In this document: positions 28,107 through 38,234 of the stretch, one piece after another
Position numbering within the stretch: the stretch's first letter is position 1
Layout: every line of letters begins with the position of its first letter
Assembly: GCF_041916975.1 (NCBI RefSeq)
Contig: NZ_JAYRYK010000001.1
Coordinates: forward strand, 310,001 to 374,000
Direction of reading: 5' to 3'
Length of the DNA: 64,000 bases
DNA from: Sphingosinicella sp041916975
GTDB taxonomy: Bacteria > Pseudomonadota > Alphaproteobacteria > Sphingomonadales > Sphingomonadaceae
Made by a program: the position numbers and the translations under genes
Notes under the pieces: model-generated
Databases searched by the model: none
What the model was told of the DNA's origin: nothing
What the model saw: only the letters and a program-made list of their open reading frames with translations

Positions 28107-29447
28107 CTAGAACGCTGCCGTGACCCCGACTTCTCCTGAAACGCGCGTGTAATCATATAGTTCTATGGTCGACGTGTTCCGCTCACGAGAAAGTTTCAAT
28201 ATGGGCGCGAATGAACCTATCCTGAACTTTCTTAACGTTGCTGAAAGACCGACCTCATAGCGGTCATCGACACGCCGCTTCGGATAGAGAAATAGTCGGC
28301 GGTCGGCTTCCAGATGCTCGTATTTCGCGCTGAGCACGGTCGTGACCTTGCCCATCTCCAGAAACAGGTACCCGCCGATGCCCCCGCTCGCGGTGGAATA
28401 GCCCGGGTCGCGCGCTGCCTGCCGCAGGCCGGAAACCTGCACGCCGCCTCCAAAGCTGGATGTAAAGGCCCGGTCGATGCCGACGGACAGGCTGTAACGG
28501 TCCGCATCGCGCAGCGACGACCGGTGATCCTCGCTCCGCGTCGCCGCGCCGTCCACGCGCATCTGCCCCCGCCGCCCCAGCGGGTGCTGGATATTGCCGG
28601 TAAGGCCGTAGGAAAATTCGTACGGCTTGCGCCCATACCACCGCCAGGCCACCAGTCCCGAAAGGCTGATCCTGTCCGTACCCGAGAGCACCTGAGGTCC
28701 GGCCTGAAAAGACGCCGCGTAATCGTCGAACTCGCCGTCGCGGTACACGCGCGCCGCGCCGGAAGCGCGCAGCAGGATGTCGACATTGGGGTCAATGGGC
28801 GCGCGCGCATAGGCCTGCCCCCGCAGAGACACGCCCAGCCCCGATGTTTCCCGCGCATCCCGGCTGAGGTCGAAGTCCCCGATCACCGTTCCCAGCGTTT
28901 CGGAGCGCGTGGCGCGATTGACGTTGCTGTCCGGCGCAAATGCGACCTCCAGACTGCCGCCGAAAGGCTTTCGCGCACCGAGCGCCTGCGCATAAAAGCG
29001 CACCAGCCTCTCGATTTCCGGCGGTAGCCCAGCCGCCTGCGCCGCCCGCAATTCGCGTTCCGCCGCGCCAAGGTTTCCCATCAGCGCCTGAACCCGCGCC
29101 AGTTCGACCCGCACGCGCGCCGCGTTCGGCTTTTCATCCAGAATTTCGCGAAAAAGAACCGCCGCCTCGCGATACTGCTTCCGCGTGTCCGCCAGCATCA
29201 TGGCGAGACGAAACCGGGCCTCGGTGCGGATTTCGATGTCAGGGTTCGCGGCCAGCGCGCGATAGGCCGTCTCAGCCGCCTCAAAGTCCTCAGCGGCTTG
29301 CGCCTGCTTGGCAAAATCGAACAGCTGCGCTGCCGAAAGCTCCATCGATTGCTGCGATGGAGGCTCAGCGTCGCGGGTTTGCGCGGAGGCTTGAACTGGC
29401 CACGCCAAGACCAGCATACCCACAAGGTAATGCAAGGCCTTAAACAT
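28107..29447 (-). CDS. Surface lipoprotein assembly modifier (SLAM-like, DUF560/SlipAM outer-membrane protein)
   Basis: The 446-residue protein has a signal peptide (cleavage near ASAQT), an N-terminal TPR-type helical domain of about 30-155 with the repeats AAETAYRALA and AAVLFREILDEKPNAARVR, and a C-terminal beta-barrel of about 165-446. The barrel ends with RERNTSTIELYDYTR and a terminal Phe, as in SLAM proteins. These proteins move surface lipoproteins across the outer membrane (type XI secretion). The start at 29447 (MFKALHYLVG) is chosen for the signal peptide; no good ribosome site is visible. The adjacent downstream TbpB-like lipoprotein supports the call. Confidence 0.82.
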   Translation of the reverse strand: MFKALHYLVGMLVLAWPVQASAQTRDAEPPSQQSMELSAAQLFDFAKQAQAAEDFEAAETAYRALAANPDIEIRTEARFRLAMMLADTRKQYREAAVLFREILDEKPNAARVRVELARVQALMGNLGAAERELRAAQAAGLPPEIERLVRFYAQALGARKPFGGSLEVAFAPDSNVNRATRSETLGTVIGDFDLSRDARETSGLGVSLRGQAYARAPIDPNVDILLRASGAARVYRDGEFDDYAASFQAGPQVLSGTDRISLSGLVAWRWYGRKPYEFSYGLTGNIQHPLGRRGQMRVDGAATRSEDHRSSLRDADRYSLSVGIDRAFTSSFGGGVQVSGLRQAARDPGYSTASGGIGGYLFLEMGKVTTVLSAKYEHLEADRRLFLYPKRRVDDRYEVGLSATLRKFRIGSFAPILKLSRERNTSTIELYDYTRVSGEVGVTAAF

Positions 29448-29609
29448 GCGAAGCCGCGACCGAAGCGAATACTGGAAAATCACGCAACACGTTTCCGGCC
29501 TTTTCGCATTCTGACGAAACAGGACCGATGGACTAACGCCAAAACCTGAGCGTTTTATTGCTGAATCCCGCAGCACGTCGCCGGGGCAGGTTTTGGTACG
29601 GGGCCGCCC

Positions 29610-30002
29610 CTACTCCGCCGTCTCTCCAAACCCGTGCAGCCGCCTCGCCCACTGATACCCGATCACCGCGCCCTTCACGGGCTGCAGCATCGCCAGCGCC
29701 AATGCGGCGGTGAGGCTGATCCAGATCGGGATCTGCCATTCGTAGGGTACATCGAACGCCGTGTTCACCTCGTACATCGTCGGCACGAGGATGTGGCCGA
29801 GCAGAAGGATGACGATGTAGGGCGGGAAGTCGTCGGCCTGGTGATGGTGCCATGCCTCGCCGCAGCTCGGGCAGTGATCCACGGGTTTCAGGAAGCTGCG
29901 GAATAGCTTCGCCTCGCCGCAGGCCGGGCATTTGCCCGCGAGCGCGCGCGGCAGGAAGTTCCGGAAGCTCCGGTTTTCGTCGTCAGCGGTCTCGATGGTC
30001 AT
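29610..30002 (-). CDS. DUF983 zinc-ribbon membrane protein
   Basis: The 130-residue protein has a zinc ribbon with CPACGEAKLF and CPSCGEAW about 20 residues apart, then two hydrophobic segments (VILLLGHILVPT and IWISLTAALALAML). DUF983 proteins are small inner-membrane proteins of unknown role that often accompany respiratory or maturation genes. Its ATG shares one base with the def stop (TGATG), so translation is coupled to deformylase. Confidence 0.88.
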   Translation of the reverse strand: MTIETADDENRSFRNFLPRALAGKCPACGEAKLFRSFLKPVDHCPSCGEAWHHHQADDFPPYIVILLLGHILVPTMYEVNTAFDVPYEWQIPIWISLTAALALAMLQPVKGAVIGYQWARRLHGFGETAE

Positions 30003-30547
30003 CAGGCAGCCTTTGAACCTTTGCGGAGCTTCGCGAGCTTCTTCAGCAGCATGTCGCGCTTCAGCTTGGAAAGATGATCCACGAAGAGGATGCCTTCGAG
30101 GTGGTCCATCTCGTGCTGGAGACATGTGGCGAGCAGGCCGTCGATCTCCTCATCATGTGTCTTGCCGTCGTAATCGAGCCACGTCGCGCGGATGCGTGCG
30201 GGACGGTCGACGTCCGCATACTGTTCGGGCACGGAGAGGCAGCCCTCGTTGTAGGTCGCCAGCTCCTCGGATTCCCAAGTGATTTCCGGGTTCACGAAGT
30301 AAAGCGGCTTTTTCACGCGGTTCGCAGGCACGTCTTCCGCGCCTTCGGCCGGCTCCTGCAGGTCGATCACCAGCACGCGCTTCGCCACGCCCACCTGAAT
30401 GGCGGCAAGGCCGATGCCGGGCGCGTCGTACATCGTCTCCAGCATGTCGTCCATGAAGCGGCGAAGCTCGTCGTCCACGCGCTCCACGGGTTCGGAAACC
30501 TGCCGCAGCCGGGCGTCCGGCGCCTCGAGAATGGGTAGAATGGCCAT
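30002..30547 (-). CDS. def: Peptide deformylase
   Basis: The metal enzyme removes the formyl group from new proteins. The 181-residue product has all three motifs: GIGLAAIQVG, EGCLSVP with the metal Cys, and the QHEMDHLEG form of HExxH. fmt, which adds the formyl group to Met-tRNA, is 0.7 kb away on the other strand. Confidence 0.97.
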   Translation of the reverse strand: MAILPILEAPDARLRQVSEPVERVDDELRRFMDDMLETMYDAPGIGLAAIQVGVAKRVLVIDLQEPAEGAEDVPANRVKKPLYFVNPEITWESEELATYNEGCLSVPEQYADVDRPARIRATWLDYDGKTHDEEIDGLLATCLQHEMDHLEGILFVDHLSKLKRDMLLKKLAKLRKGSKAA

Positions 30548-30615
30548 GAACGCTAGCTAGGTACGCGGGCGCACGGGGTCAAGGTGCCTGAATGTCGCGC
30601 GGAGCCCGCACCCGA

Positions 30616-31212
30616 TCAGGCCACGGGACGCCGCGCGCGCAATGCCTGCGCGATCGTGCCTTCATCGAGGTAATCGAGTTCGCCGCCCACGGGTACGCCG
30701 TGCGCAAGCTGTGTCACTGCAACGCCGGAGCCCGCCAGCCGCTCGGCGAGGTAGTGCATCGTCGTCGCGCCTTCCATCGTGGCGTTCATGGCGAGGACGA
30801 CTTCATCGATGCCGCCCGCCGTCACCCGCGCCATCAGCTGCCCGATGCTGAGGTCGTCCGGCCCCACGCCCTCCAGCGCAGAGAGGCGCCCGCCGAGCAC
30901 GTGGAAGCGGCCCGGGAACAGCCGCGCACGATCCATCGCCCACAGGTCCGCGACTTCCTCAACGACACATAGCAGCTTCGCGTCGCGGCGCGGGTCGGTG
31001 CAGACACCGCAGGGGTTCGCCGTGTCCACGTTGCCGCAGATGGCGCAGGTGGCAAGGTTTTGCTCCACCGCCTGCAGCGCCGCGATCAACGGCTTCAGCG
31101 CGATCTCGCGGCGTTTCAGCAGGTGCAGCACCGCACGCCGGGCCGAGCGGGGTCCGAGGCCGGGAAGCCGCGAGAGCGCCTGCGTCAGCGCATCGATTTC
31201 GGGGGACGACAT
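30616..31212 (-). CDS. recR: Recombination mediator RecR
   Basis: RecR acts with RecO and RecF to load RecA on gapped DNA. The 198-residue protein has a helix-hairpin-helix start (LPGLGPRSARRAVLH), a four-Cys zinc finger (CAICGNVDTANPCGVC) and a Toprim domain with VVEEVADLWAM. It heads recR-def-DUF983 on the minus strand and is divergent from fmt with 68 bases between. Confidence 0.96.
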   Translation of the reverse strand: MSSPEIDALTQALSRLPGLGPRSARRAVLHLLKRREIALKPLIAALQAVEQNLATCAICGNVDTANPCGVCTDPRRDAKLLCVVEEVADLWAMDRARLFPGRFHVLGGRLSALEGVGPDDLSIGQLMARVTAGGIDEVVLAMNATMEGATTMHYLAERLAGSGVAVTQLAHGVPVGGELDYLDEGTIAQALRARRPVA

Positions 31213-31280
31213 AGGATGCCCATGTATCGGCGCGCGCGGGCGTCTTGCAAGTGCTCCGCGCGGGGGTTAGCGGGGCGGAC

Positions 31281-32186
31281 ATGCGGATTGTCTTCATGGG
31301 AACACCGGCCTTCGCGGTGCCGGCGCTCGAGGCCCTCGTGGCGGCAGGGCATGATGTCGTCGCCGTCTACACACAGCCGCCGCGCCCGGCGCAGCGCGGC
31401 AAGCAGCCGCAGGCGTCGCCGGTGCAACAGGCAGCCGAGCGCCTCGGCCTTCCCGTTCGATACCCCGTGAACTTCAAGGAAGAAGCGGATCGGCTCGCCT
31501 TTGCCGCGCTCGATGCCGACGTTGCTGTCGTCGCAGCCTACGGCCTCATCCTGCCGCAGGCGATCCTGGATGCCCCGCGTCTCGGCTGCCTCAATATCCA
31601 CGCCTCGCTCCTCCCACGCTGGCGCGGTGCGGCCCCGATCCAGCGCGCCATCCTCGCCGGGGATACGTCAACGGGCGTCACCATCATGCAGATGGAGCGC
31701 GGGCTGGATACCGGCCCGATGCTGCTCGCCGCCGAAACACCGGTGGCCGCAAAGACCGCTGGCGAACTCACCGAAGAGCTGGCCATGATGGGCGCAGACC
31801 TGATCGTGGACGCCCTCACCCGTCTCGATGCGTTGGCCGCCGAGACGCAGCCCGCCGAGGGCGTCACCTACGCACACAAGATCGACAAGGCCGAAGCCGC
31901 GCTCGATTTCACGAAGAGCGCCGTAGAGGTCGAACGCGCCGCCCGCGCCTTCAACCCCGCACCGGGCGCCTTCACGCTGCTTGGGCAGGAACGCCTGCGC
32001 ATCCTCGCCTGCACTGCTGTGGAGGGCGCGGGTGAACCCGGCACGACGCTCGATGACCGGCTCACCATTGCCTGCGGCACAGGCGCGATCCGCCCGACGC
32101 TCGTGCAGCGCCCCGGCAAGCGCGCGATGGATGTGGCCGAGGTGCTCCGGGGCTTCCCCGTTCCGGCGGGCACACGGCTCGGCTGA
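31281..32186 (+). CDS. fmt: Methionyl-tRNA formyltransferase
   Basis: The enzyme formylates initiator Met-tRNA using 10-formyl-tetrahydrofolate. The 301-residue protein starts MRIVFMGTPAFAVPAL, carries the catalytic NIHASLLPRWRGAAPI segment and the DTGPML loop, and has the C-terminal tRNA-binding OB domain. An upstream in-frame start (31245) lacks family sequence. The stop and the truA start share one base (TGATG). Confidence 0.97.
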   Translation: MRIVFMGTPAFAVPALEALVAAGHDVVAVYTQPPRPAQRGKQPQASPVQQAAERLGLPVRYPVNFKEEADRLAFAALDADVAVVAAYGLILPQAILDAPRLGCLNIHASLLPRWRGAAPIQRAILAGDTSTGVTIMQMERGLDTGPMLLAAETPVAAKTAGELTEELAMMGADLIVDALTRLDALAAETQPAEGVTYAHKIDKAEAALDFTKSAVEVERAARAFNPAPGAFTLLGQERLRILACTAVEGAGEPGTTLDDRLTIACGTGAIRPTLVQRPGKRAMDVAEVLRGFPVPAGTRLG

Positions 32187-32926
32187 TGCAGCGCTTCAAG
32201 CTGACCATCGAATATGACGGCCGGCCCTTCGTGGGCTGGCAGCGGCAGGATAATGGCCCAAGCGTCCAACAGACGCTGGAGGAGGCCGTCTTCGCCGTCA
32301 CGCAGGCGGAAGCGCTCGTCTATGGCTGCGGGCGCACGGACGCAGGCGTTCATGCCGAGGGCCAGGTCGCGCACGTCGATATCGGCAAGCCGCTTGCCGC
32401 ATTCCGCCTCCAGGAGGCGCTGAACGCGCATCTGCGGCCCGCACCGGTCGCGGTCGTTGCGTGCGAGGTTGCCGCGCCCGATTTCCACGCACGTTTCGAC
32501 TGTACGGGCCGCCGCTACCGCTACGACATCATCAACCGGCGCGCTCCACTCACCTGGCAGTCCGGCCTCGCGTGGCATGTCGCGCGCCCACTCGACGCCG
32601 ACGCGATGCACGCCGCCGCGCAGATCCTTGTCGGGCGCCACGACTTCACGACGTTCCGTTCGGTACACTGCCAGTCCGCGAGCCCTCTCAAGACGCTCGA
32701 CCAGCTCGACGTCGTGCGGGACGGTGACCGGATTGCGATCCACGCCGCCGCCCGCTCGTTCCTGCACCATCAGGTCCGCTCGATGGTCGGCTGCCTGAAG
32801 CTGGTCGGCGACGGCAGCTGGAGCGCCGACGATCTTCGCCATGCCCTTGATGCAGTAGACCGCACGGCGCTCGGGCTAAACGCCCCACCGGACGGGCTTT
32901 TTTTCGCCTCCGCCTGTTATGGTTAA
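32186..32926 (+). CDS. truA: tRNA pseudouridine(38-40) synthase TruA
   Basis: TruA makes pseudouridine in the anticodon arm. The 246-residue protein has the catalytic Asp in GCGRTDAGVHAEG and the family segments YRYDI and FLHHQVRSMVG. It is coupled to fmt. Near its 3' end the coding sequence has a short GC stem followed by seven T (32898-32904), which could act as a weak terminator inside the gene. Confidence 0.97.
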   Translation: MQRFKLTIEYDGRPFVGWQRQDNGPSVQQTLEEAVFAVTQAEALVYGCGRTDAGVHAEGQVAHVDIGKPLAAFRLQEALNAHLRPAPVAVVACEVAAPDFHARFDCTGRRYRYDIINRRAPLTWQSGLAWHVARPLDADAMHAAAQILVGRHDFTTFRSVHCQSASPLKTLDQLDVVRDGDRIAIHAAARSFLHHQVRSMVGCLKLVGDGSWSADDLRHALDAVDRTALGLNAPPDGLFFASACYG

Positions 32927-33017
32927 GTGTCGAAATTCTTTACGTTTTCACCAACTTCATTCCGGTTCTGTCACAAGCTGTGTCGTAACATCCTTGAAAC
33001 ACGCACGTTTCCCATTT

Positions 33018-33033
33018 TGGCACAGTCTATGCA
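33018..33033 (+). promoter_or_regulatory. Sigma-54 (RpoN) type -24/-12 promoter before the small membrane protein
   Basis: TGGCAC (33018-33023) is followed by ATGCA with GG-N10-GC spacing exactly as RpoN promoters need; only one base of the TTGCA box differs. It lies about 125 bases before the ATG at 33158, at the edge of the XrtA locus. The remaining intergenic DNA (32927-33157) holds no other gene. Confidence 0.62.
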
Positions 33034-33157
33034 TTTGTTGCGTACAGAATTCGAAGAGTAACAAACTCTCAAGTCCTGAGTCGTAGGGAAAAGACCGGTG
33101 GCGCCTGTCGCAGCTTCGAAAACGAAGCCATGGCAGCTGCCGGAAGAAGGGTTGAAA

Positions 33158-33526
33158 ATGGCGTCACACGTCCGCACGGAACGGCACACGGCTGCGCGTA
33201 ACACGATTCTGCTCTGGCTGGCCGGGGTCATCCTCTTTGCCGGCATCGGGCTTCTGCTCACCTATCACGCACTGCGCGACAGCTCGATCTATGCGAGCAC
33301 GATGACGCCGCTGATGTCGGAGCGAGACCAGACGCGCCCGGCGTCCAACCTGAAAACCGTGCAGGTCCGCCGCCAGACGGATGCGGCTGCCGATATTGCG
33401 CGCGCACATTCAAGCGCAGTCGCCTCAGCCAAGAGTGGCGCGGACGCGGCAGCACCTGTAATCGCACAGCCTGAAACCGCGCCTGCCGAAGCACCCACCG
33501 CCACACCGACGGCATCGGCTTTGTAA
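33158..33526 (+). CDS. Small single-pass membrane protein at the edge of the XrtA locus
   Basis: The 122-residue protein has a basic N-terminus, one membrane helix at about residues 17-39 (TILLWLAGVILFAGIGLLL), then a soluble Ala/Pro/Thr-rich tail with no Cys, expected in the periplasm or cytosol by topology. A clear AAGAAGG ribosome site sets the ATG at 33158 (a GTG at 33098 is in frame). It ends four bases from the convergent amidotransferase gene and has a sigma-54-type promoter. I do not recognise a family; a role with the PEP-CTERM/exopolysaccharide system is inferred from position only. Confidence 0.7.
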   Translation: MASHVRTERHTAARNTILLWLAGVILFAGIGLLLTYHALRDSSIYASTMTPLMSERDQTRPASNLKTVQVRRQTDAAADIARAHSSAVASAKSGADAAAPVIAQPETAPAEAPTATPTASAL

Positions 33527-33530
33527 CCCG

Positions 33531-35450
33531 TCAGGCGGCGAGCGCCGCCGCAGGCGTTGCCGTGAGCGCCGCGAGCGACCCTTCCAGCATCAGCATCTGC
33601 CACAAGAGCCGGCTGTGATCCGCGCGGCCGCTGCGATGCGCCGCCGCGCACGACGCGAAATAGGTCATATCGAACCAGCCGCTCCCTGCCACGTTGGAGC
33701 CGTTCGCGAGCGCCGCGACACGGTCGGCGAGCGCGCCCCGGAACCAGCGGTCGATCGGCACCGAAAACCCCATCTTGCGCCGGTACAGGATATCCTTCGG
33801 CAGATAGGGCTCCATCGCCTTCTTCAGCAGCCACTTGCCTTCCCCGCCGCGCAGGCGGAAGTCGCTCGGCAGGCCGGCCATCCAGCCGACGAGTTCGTGG
33901 TCGAGCAGCGGCTCGCGCGCTTCCAGGCTCACCGCCATGCTGGTGCGGTCCACCTTGGTCAGGATGTCGCCGGGCAGCCAGATCATCATGTCGGCGTATT
34001 GCGCGCGGCCGAGCATATCGTCGGCGGGCGCGTTACGCATCGTATCGGCATAGAGCGTTCCAGCCCAATAGCCGCCGATCTCGCGTTTCAGTGCATCCGA
34101 GAACAGGCGTGAACGGATGCGGTCCGGTGTCACGCTCACCGCGTGGAAATAGGCTTCCGCGCTGTCCATCGCGATGGCTTCGAATGTCGATTTCGCGCGC
34201 AGCACGCGCGGCGCCCAGTCGAGCTTCGGCCATGCGCGGCCCAGCCGTCCGAAGACGGTCTGCCGCAGTCCCGGCGAAAGCGCCCCGCGCACCCGCTCCT
34301 CGTTCATGTAGAGCCGGTAGCGGCGATAGCCCGCCATCGCCTCGTCCGCACCGTCACCCGAAAGCGCCACCGTCACCGTCTCGCGTGCGAGTTCGCTGAC
34401 ACGATAGGTCGGCAGCGCGGATGCATCGGCGAACGGCTCATCGAACGCGCGCACGAGCGTGTCGATGAGGCCGTAATCGTCGGTCGTCACCGTGCGGGCG
34501 CGGTGGTGCGTCGCATAGCGCTTCGCGATCGCCTCGGCATGGCCGGTCTCGTCGTAGGCCGGGTCGTCAAAGCCGATGGAGCAGCTGTTGACCGGCGTAT
34601 CGATCAGTCCCGCCATCAGCGCGACAACCGCACTTGAATCGACCCCTCCCGAAAGGAACGCGCCCACCGGTACGTCCGCGACCAGTCGCAGCGCCACCGC
34701 CTCGCGCATCCGCGCGGTCAGTTCCTCGGCCAGCGCCTCGGGCGTTCCCTTCACGCGATTATCGAACGCGATGTCCCAGTAGCGGCGCGGGCGGGCGGGC
34801 GCAGAAGAGCCCCAGCGCAGTGTCAGCGTGTGCCCAGCGGGGAGCTTTTTCACCGCGCCCAGCAGGCACTTGTCGTCCGGCACGTAGCCGTAGGCGAAAT
34901 AATCCTCGATGGCGCGCGGATCGATGGCGCGGGAAAGGCCCGGCCACATCAGCAGCACCTTCATCTCCGATCCGAAGATGAACCGCCCGTCGCCGAGATC
35001 GGCATAATAGAGCGGCTTCACGCCGAGTCTGTCGCGCGCGAGGAACAATGTGCGCGCGGTCTCGTCCCAGATCGCGAAGACGAACATGCCGCGCAGCTTG
35101 TCGACGCAGGCCTCGCCCCAGGCACGCCACGCTTCGATGATCACCTCGGTGTCGCTGTCGCGCTTGAACGTGTGGCCGAGCGCCTGCAGTTCCTTCCGCA
35201 CCTCGCGGAAATTGTAGATCTCGCCGTTGAAGATGATCTGGATCTTGCCGTCTTCGCTCGGCATCGGCTGCACGCCGCCCGCAATGTCGATGATCGAGAG
35301 CCGCCGGTGGCCGAGCCCCACGCCGGGCGCGCGGTAGAAACCGCTACCGTCGGGTCCGCGGTGCGCGATCACGTCGGTCATGGCGCGGAGCACCGGCTCC
35401 GGGATGGTCCGGTGTTCGCGCTGGTCGAAATATCCGGCGATGCCGCACAT
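33531..35450 (-). CDS. XrtA/PEP-CTERM system amidotransferase (asparagine synthase-like)
   Basis: The 639-residue protein starts MCGIAGYFD, so Cys2 is the glutaminase nucleophile after Met removal. It has the GSNGEIYNF-like loop (NGEIYNFREV) and a synthetase domain with the ATP motif SGGVDSSAV. This long form is the one found in exosortase A clusters rather than housekeeping AsnB. It probably amidates a sugar carboxyl or similar group of the polymer; that is inferred. It is the last gene of the ten-gene operon, three bases after exosortase. Confidence 0.92.
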   Translation of the reverse strand: MCGIAGYFDQREHRTIPEPVLRAMTDVIAHRGPDGSGFYRAPGVGLGHRRLSIIDIAGGVQPMPSEDGKIQIIFNGEIYNFREVRKELQALGHTFKRDSDTEVIIEAWRAWGEACVDKLRGMFVFAIWDETARTLFLARDRLGVKPLYYADLGDGRFIFGSEMKVLLMWPGLSRAIDPRAIEDYFAYGYVPDDKCLLGAVKKLPAGHTLTLRWGSSAPARPRRYWDIAFDNRVKGTPEALAEELTARMREAVALRLVADVPVGAFLSGGVDSSAVVALMAGLIDTPVNSCSIGFDDPAYDETGHAEAIAKRYATHHRARTVTTDDYGLIDTLVRAFDEPFADASALPTYRVSELARETVTVALSGDGADEAMAGYRRYRLYMNEERVRGALSPGLRQTVFGRLGRAWPKLDWAPRVLRAKSTFEAIAMDSAEAYFHAVSVTPDRIRSRLFSDALKREIGGYWAGTLYADTMRNAPADDMLGRAQYADMMIWLPGDILTKVDRTSMAVSLEAREPLLDHELVGWMAGLPSDFRLRGGEGKWLLKKAMEPYLPKDILYRRKMGFSVPIDRWFRGALADRVAALANGSNVAGSGWFDMTYFASCAAAHRSGRADHSRLLWQMLMLEGSLAALTATPAAALAA

Positions 35451-35453
35451 GCC

Positions 35454-36985
35454 CTAGCGCTCCACCGTAGCGGTTTCGATCGCGGTATCGACGGGACCGA
35501 GCGCCGCCGCGAAGCGTTCGATCGCCGGCATGGCGCTTACGAGCTCGTCACGCCTGTCCGCCGAGATGACGAGCGTGCCCGCCAGCGTCTCGCCGCCAAG
35601 CAGCCGCGATTTCAGTCCCTCGATCTTGGCGGTGTAGTCGCTGCCGGTGAGCGTGCCGTTCACGAGGAAGAACTGCCAGTTGTCACGTACCGTGCCGCCG
35701 TTCTTGATCTGCTGCGCGCGGCCGTTCGCCGGCCCCTTCTCGTTGCGCGCCCACGACCATTCGGTCTCGGGCGGAAGCAGGCCCTGCTTGTAGCCAATGA
35801 GCTCGCCGTCCTCGCTCTGCCGGTCGAACACGCCGATGTAGAGGTCGATCGGTTGGCCTTCGCCATCCACGTAGCGTGCGATGGCTTCCGCGGAAACGCC
35901 GTTGTAGTGTGGCTGCCATTCTGGGCGCCCTTCGATCCGCTGCCAGCCCGCCACCTCGGGAAGAACGATTGCGGCGGTCTGGGTATCGGGCGCACGGTTC
36001 GCAACGACAAGTCCATACACGGGACCCGCCGCCATCGCGGCGATACCGATCGCCGCCGCAACATAGGCTGCGCGTGGCGCGGACGGCGCCGGGGGCGCAG
36101 GCTGCAGCCGCGCCGGATCGAACGCCGGGTCGTCGACCGGGCGGTCGAAGAAGCGCCAGCCGATCGCGACCAGCAGGAACATGACGATCGCGAAGAATAT
36201 CCAGCCGTAGATGATGTGGTCCACACCCGCCGCGAAGCCCGGTGTCGTCAGGTGCGAGATGTAGATCGTGCCGAAAGCGCGGATGCCGTTCGCGATGATC
36301 GACAGCGCGATCGCCGAAAGCACGAACAGAATGCGCCGCGTCCAGCTCTTGAAGCACAGGTTTGCAACGAGCACGCTGAACGCGATCATCGCGATCAGGA
36401 AGCGCACGCCCGAGCACGCCTCGGCGACTTCGAAATTGCCGTTCGGGATGGCGATGAACACGCCGTCGATGAAGGCCGGGATGCCCGACCATTCGAGGAG
36501 CTTGATGCAGATCGCGGCCGTAACCGTCTGCAGGATGGGCACGAGCTGCTCGCCCGCCGGGATCATGAACAGCGCGAAGAACAGCACGAACGCGAGCCCG
36601 CGCGACACCGTGAGCCCGAAAACGAGCGGCACGCTGACGATGAGGAGGCCCACGACCGCCATATGGCGAAGCAAAGCGACGCCCGAAGCCTCGCCCACCA
36701 GCCAGCCCGCGCCGCCGATCACCATCAGGATCGCCGCCGGATACCAGGGCTTGGGTGTCAGCGCGGAAAGCTCGCTGCGACGCTGCCACACCAGATAGGC
36801 AAGGATCGGCGGGATCAGCAGGCAGTGCCCGAACGTGTCGGTATTCCACCAGAGGTTGAAGATGTGCGCGACATCGTTGCGAAGCAGCAGCAGGATCGCC
36901 ACGGCCACCGCCGCCCAAGCGATGATCGCCGCGCGCCATCCTCTTCCGGTCGCACCTGTGCGGGCTTCGAACTCGCTCATATCGT

Positions 36986-36989
<4 letters not shown>
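35454..36989 (-). CDS. xrtA: Exosortase A fused to an EpsI domain
   Basis: Exosortase is a polytopic inner-membrane cysteine protease that cuts the C-terminal sorting signal of PEP-CTERM proteins. In the 511-residue protein, residues 1-290 hold about eight membrane helices with the catalytic Cys in EACSGVRF (near 192), Arg in NGIRAFG (near 236) and His in DHIIYGW (near 257). Residues about 305-505 form an EpsI (DUF3485) domain, which is a separate gene in some other systems. The start at 36989 overlaps the glycosyltransferase stop (ATGA). Confidence 0.94.
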
Positions 36990-38230
<1,241 letters not shown>

Positions 38231-38234
38231 CGCC

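Noticed and set aside
32882..32904. Possible terminator inside the truA 3' end
   Set aside because: The T7 run is striking, but the stem has only four pairs with a C-C mismatch above, and it lies before the stop codon. Not called as a terminator.
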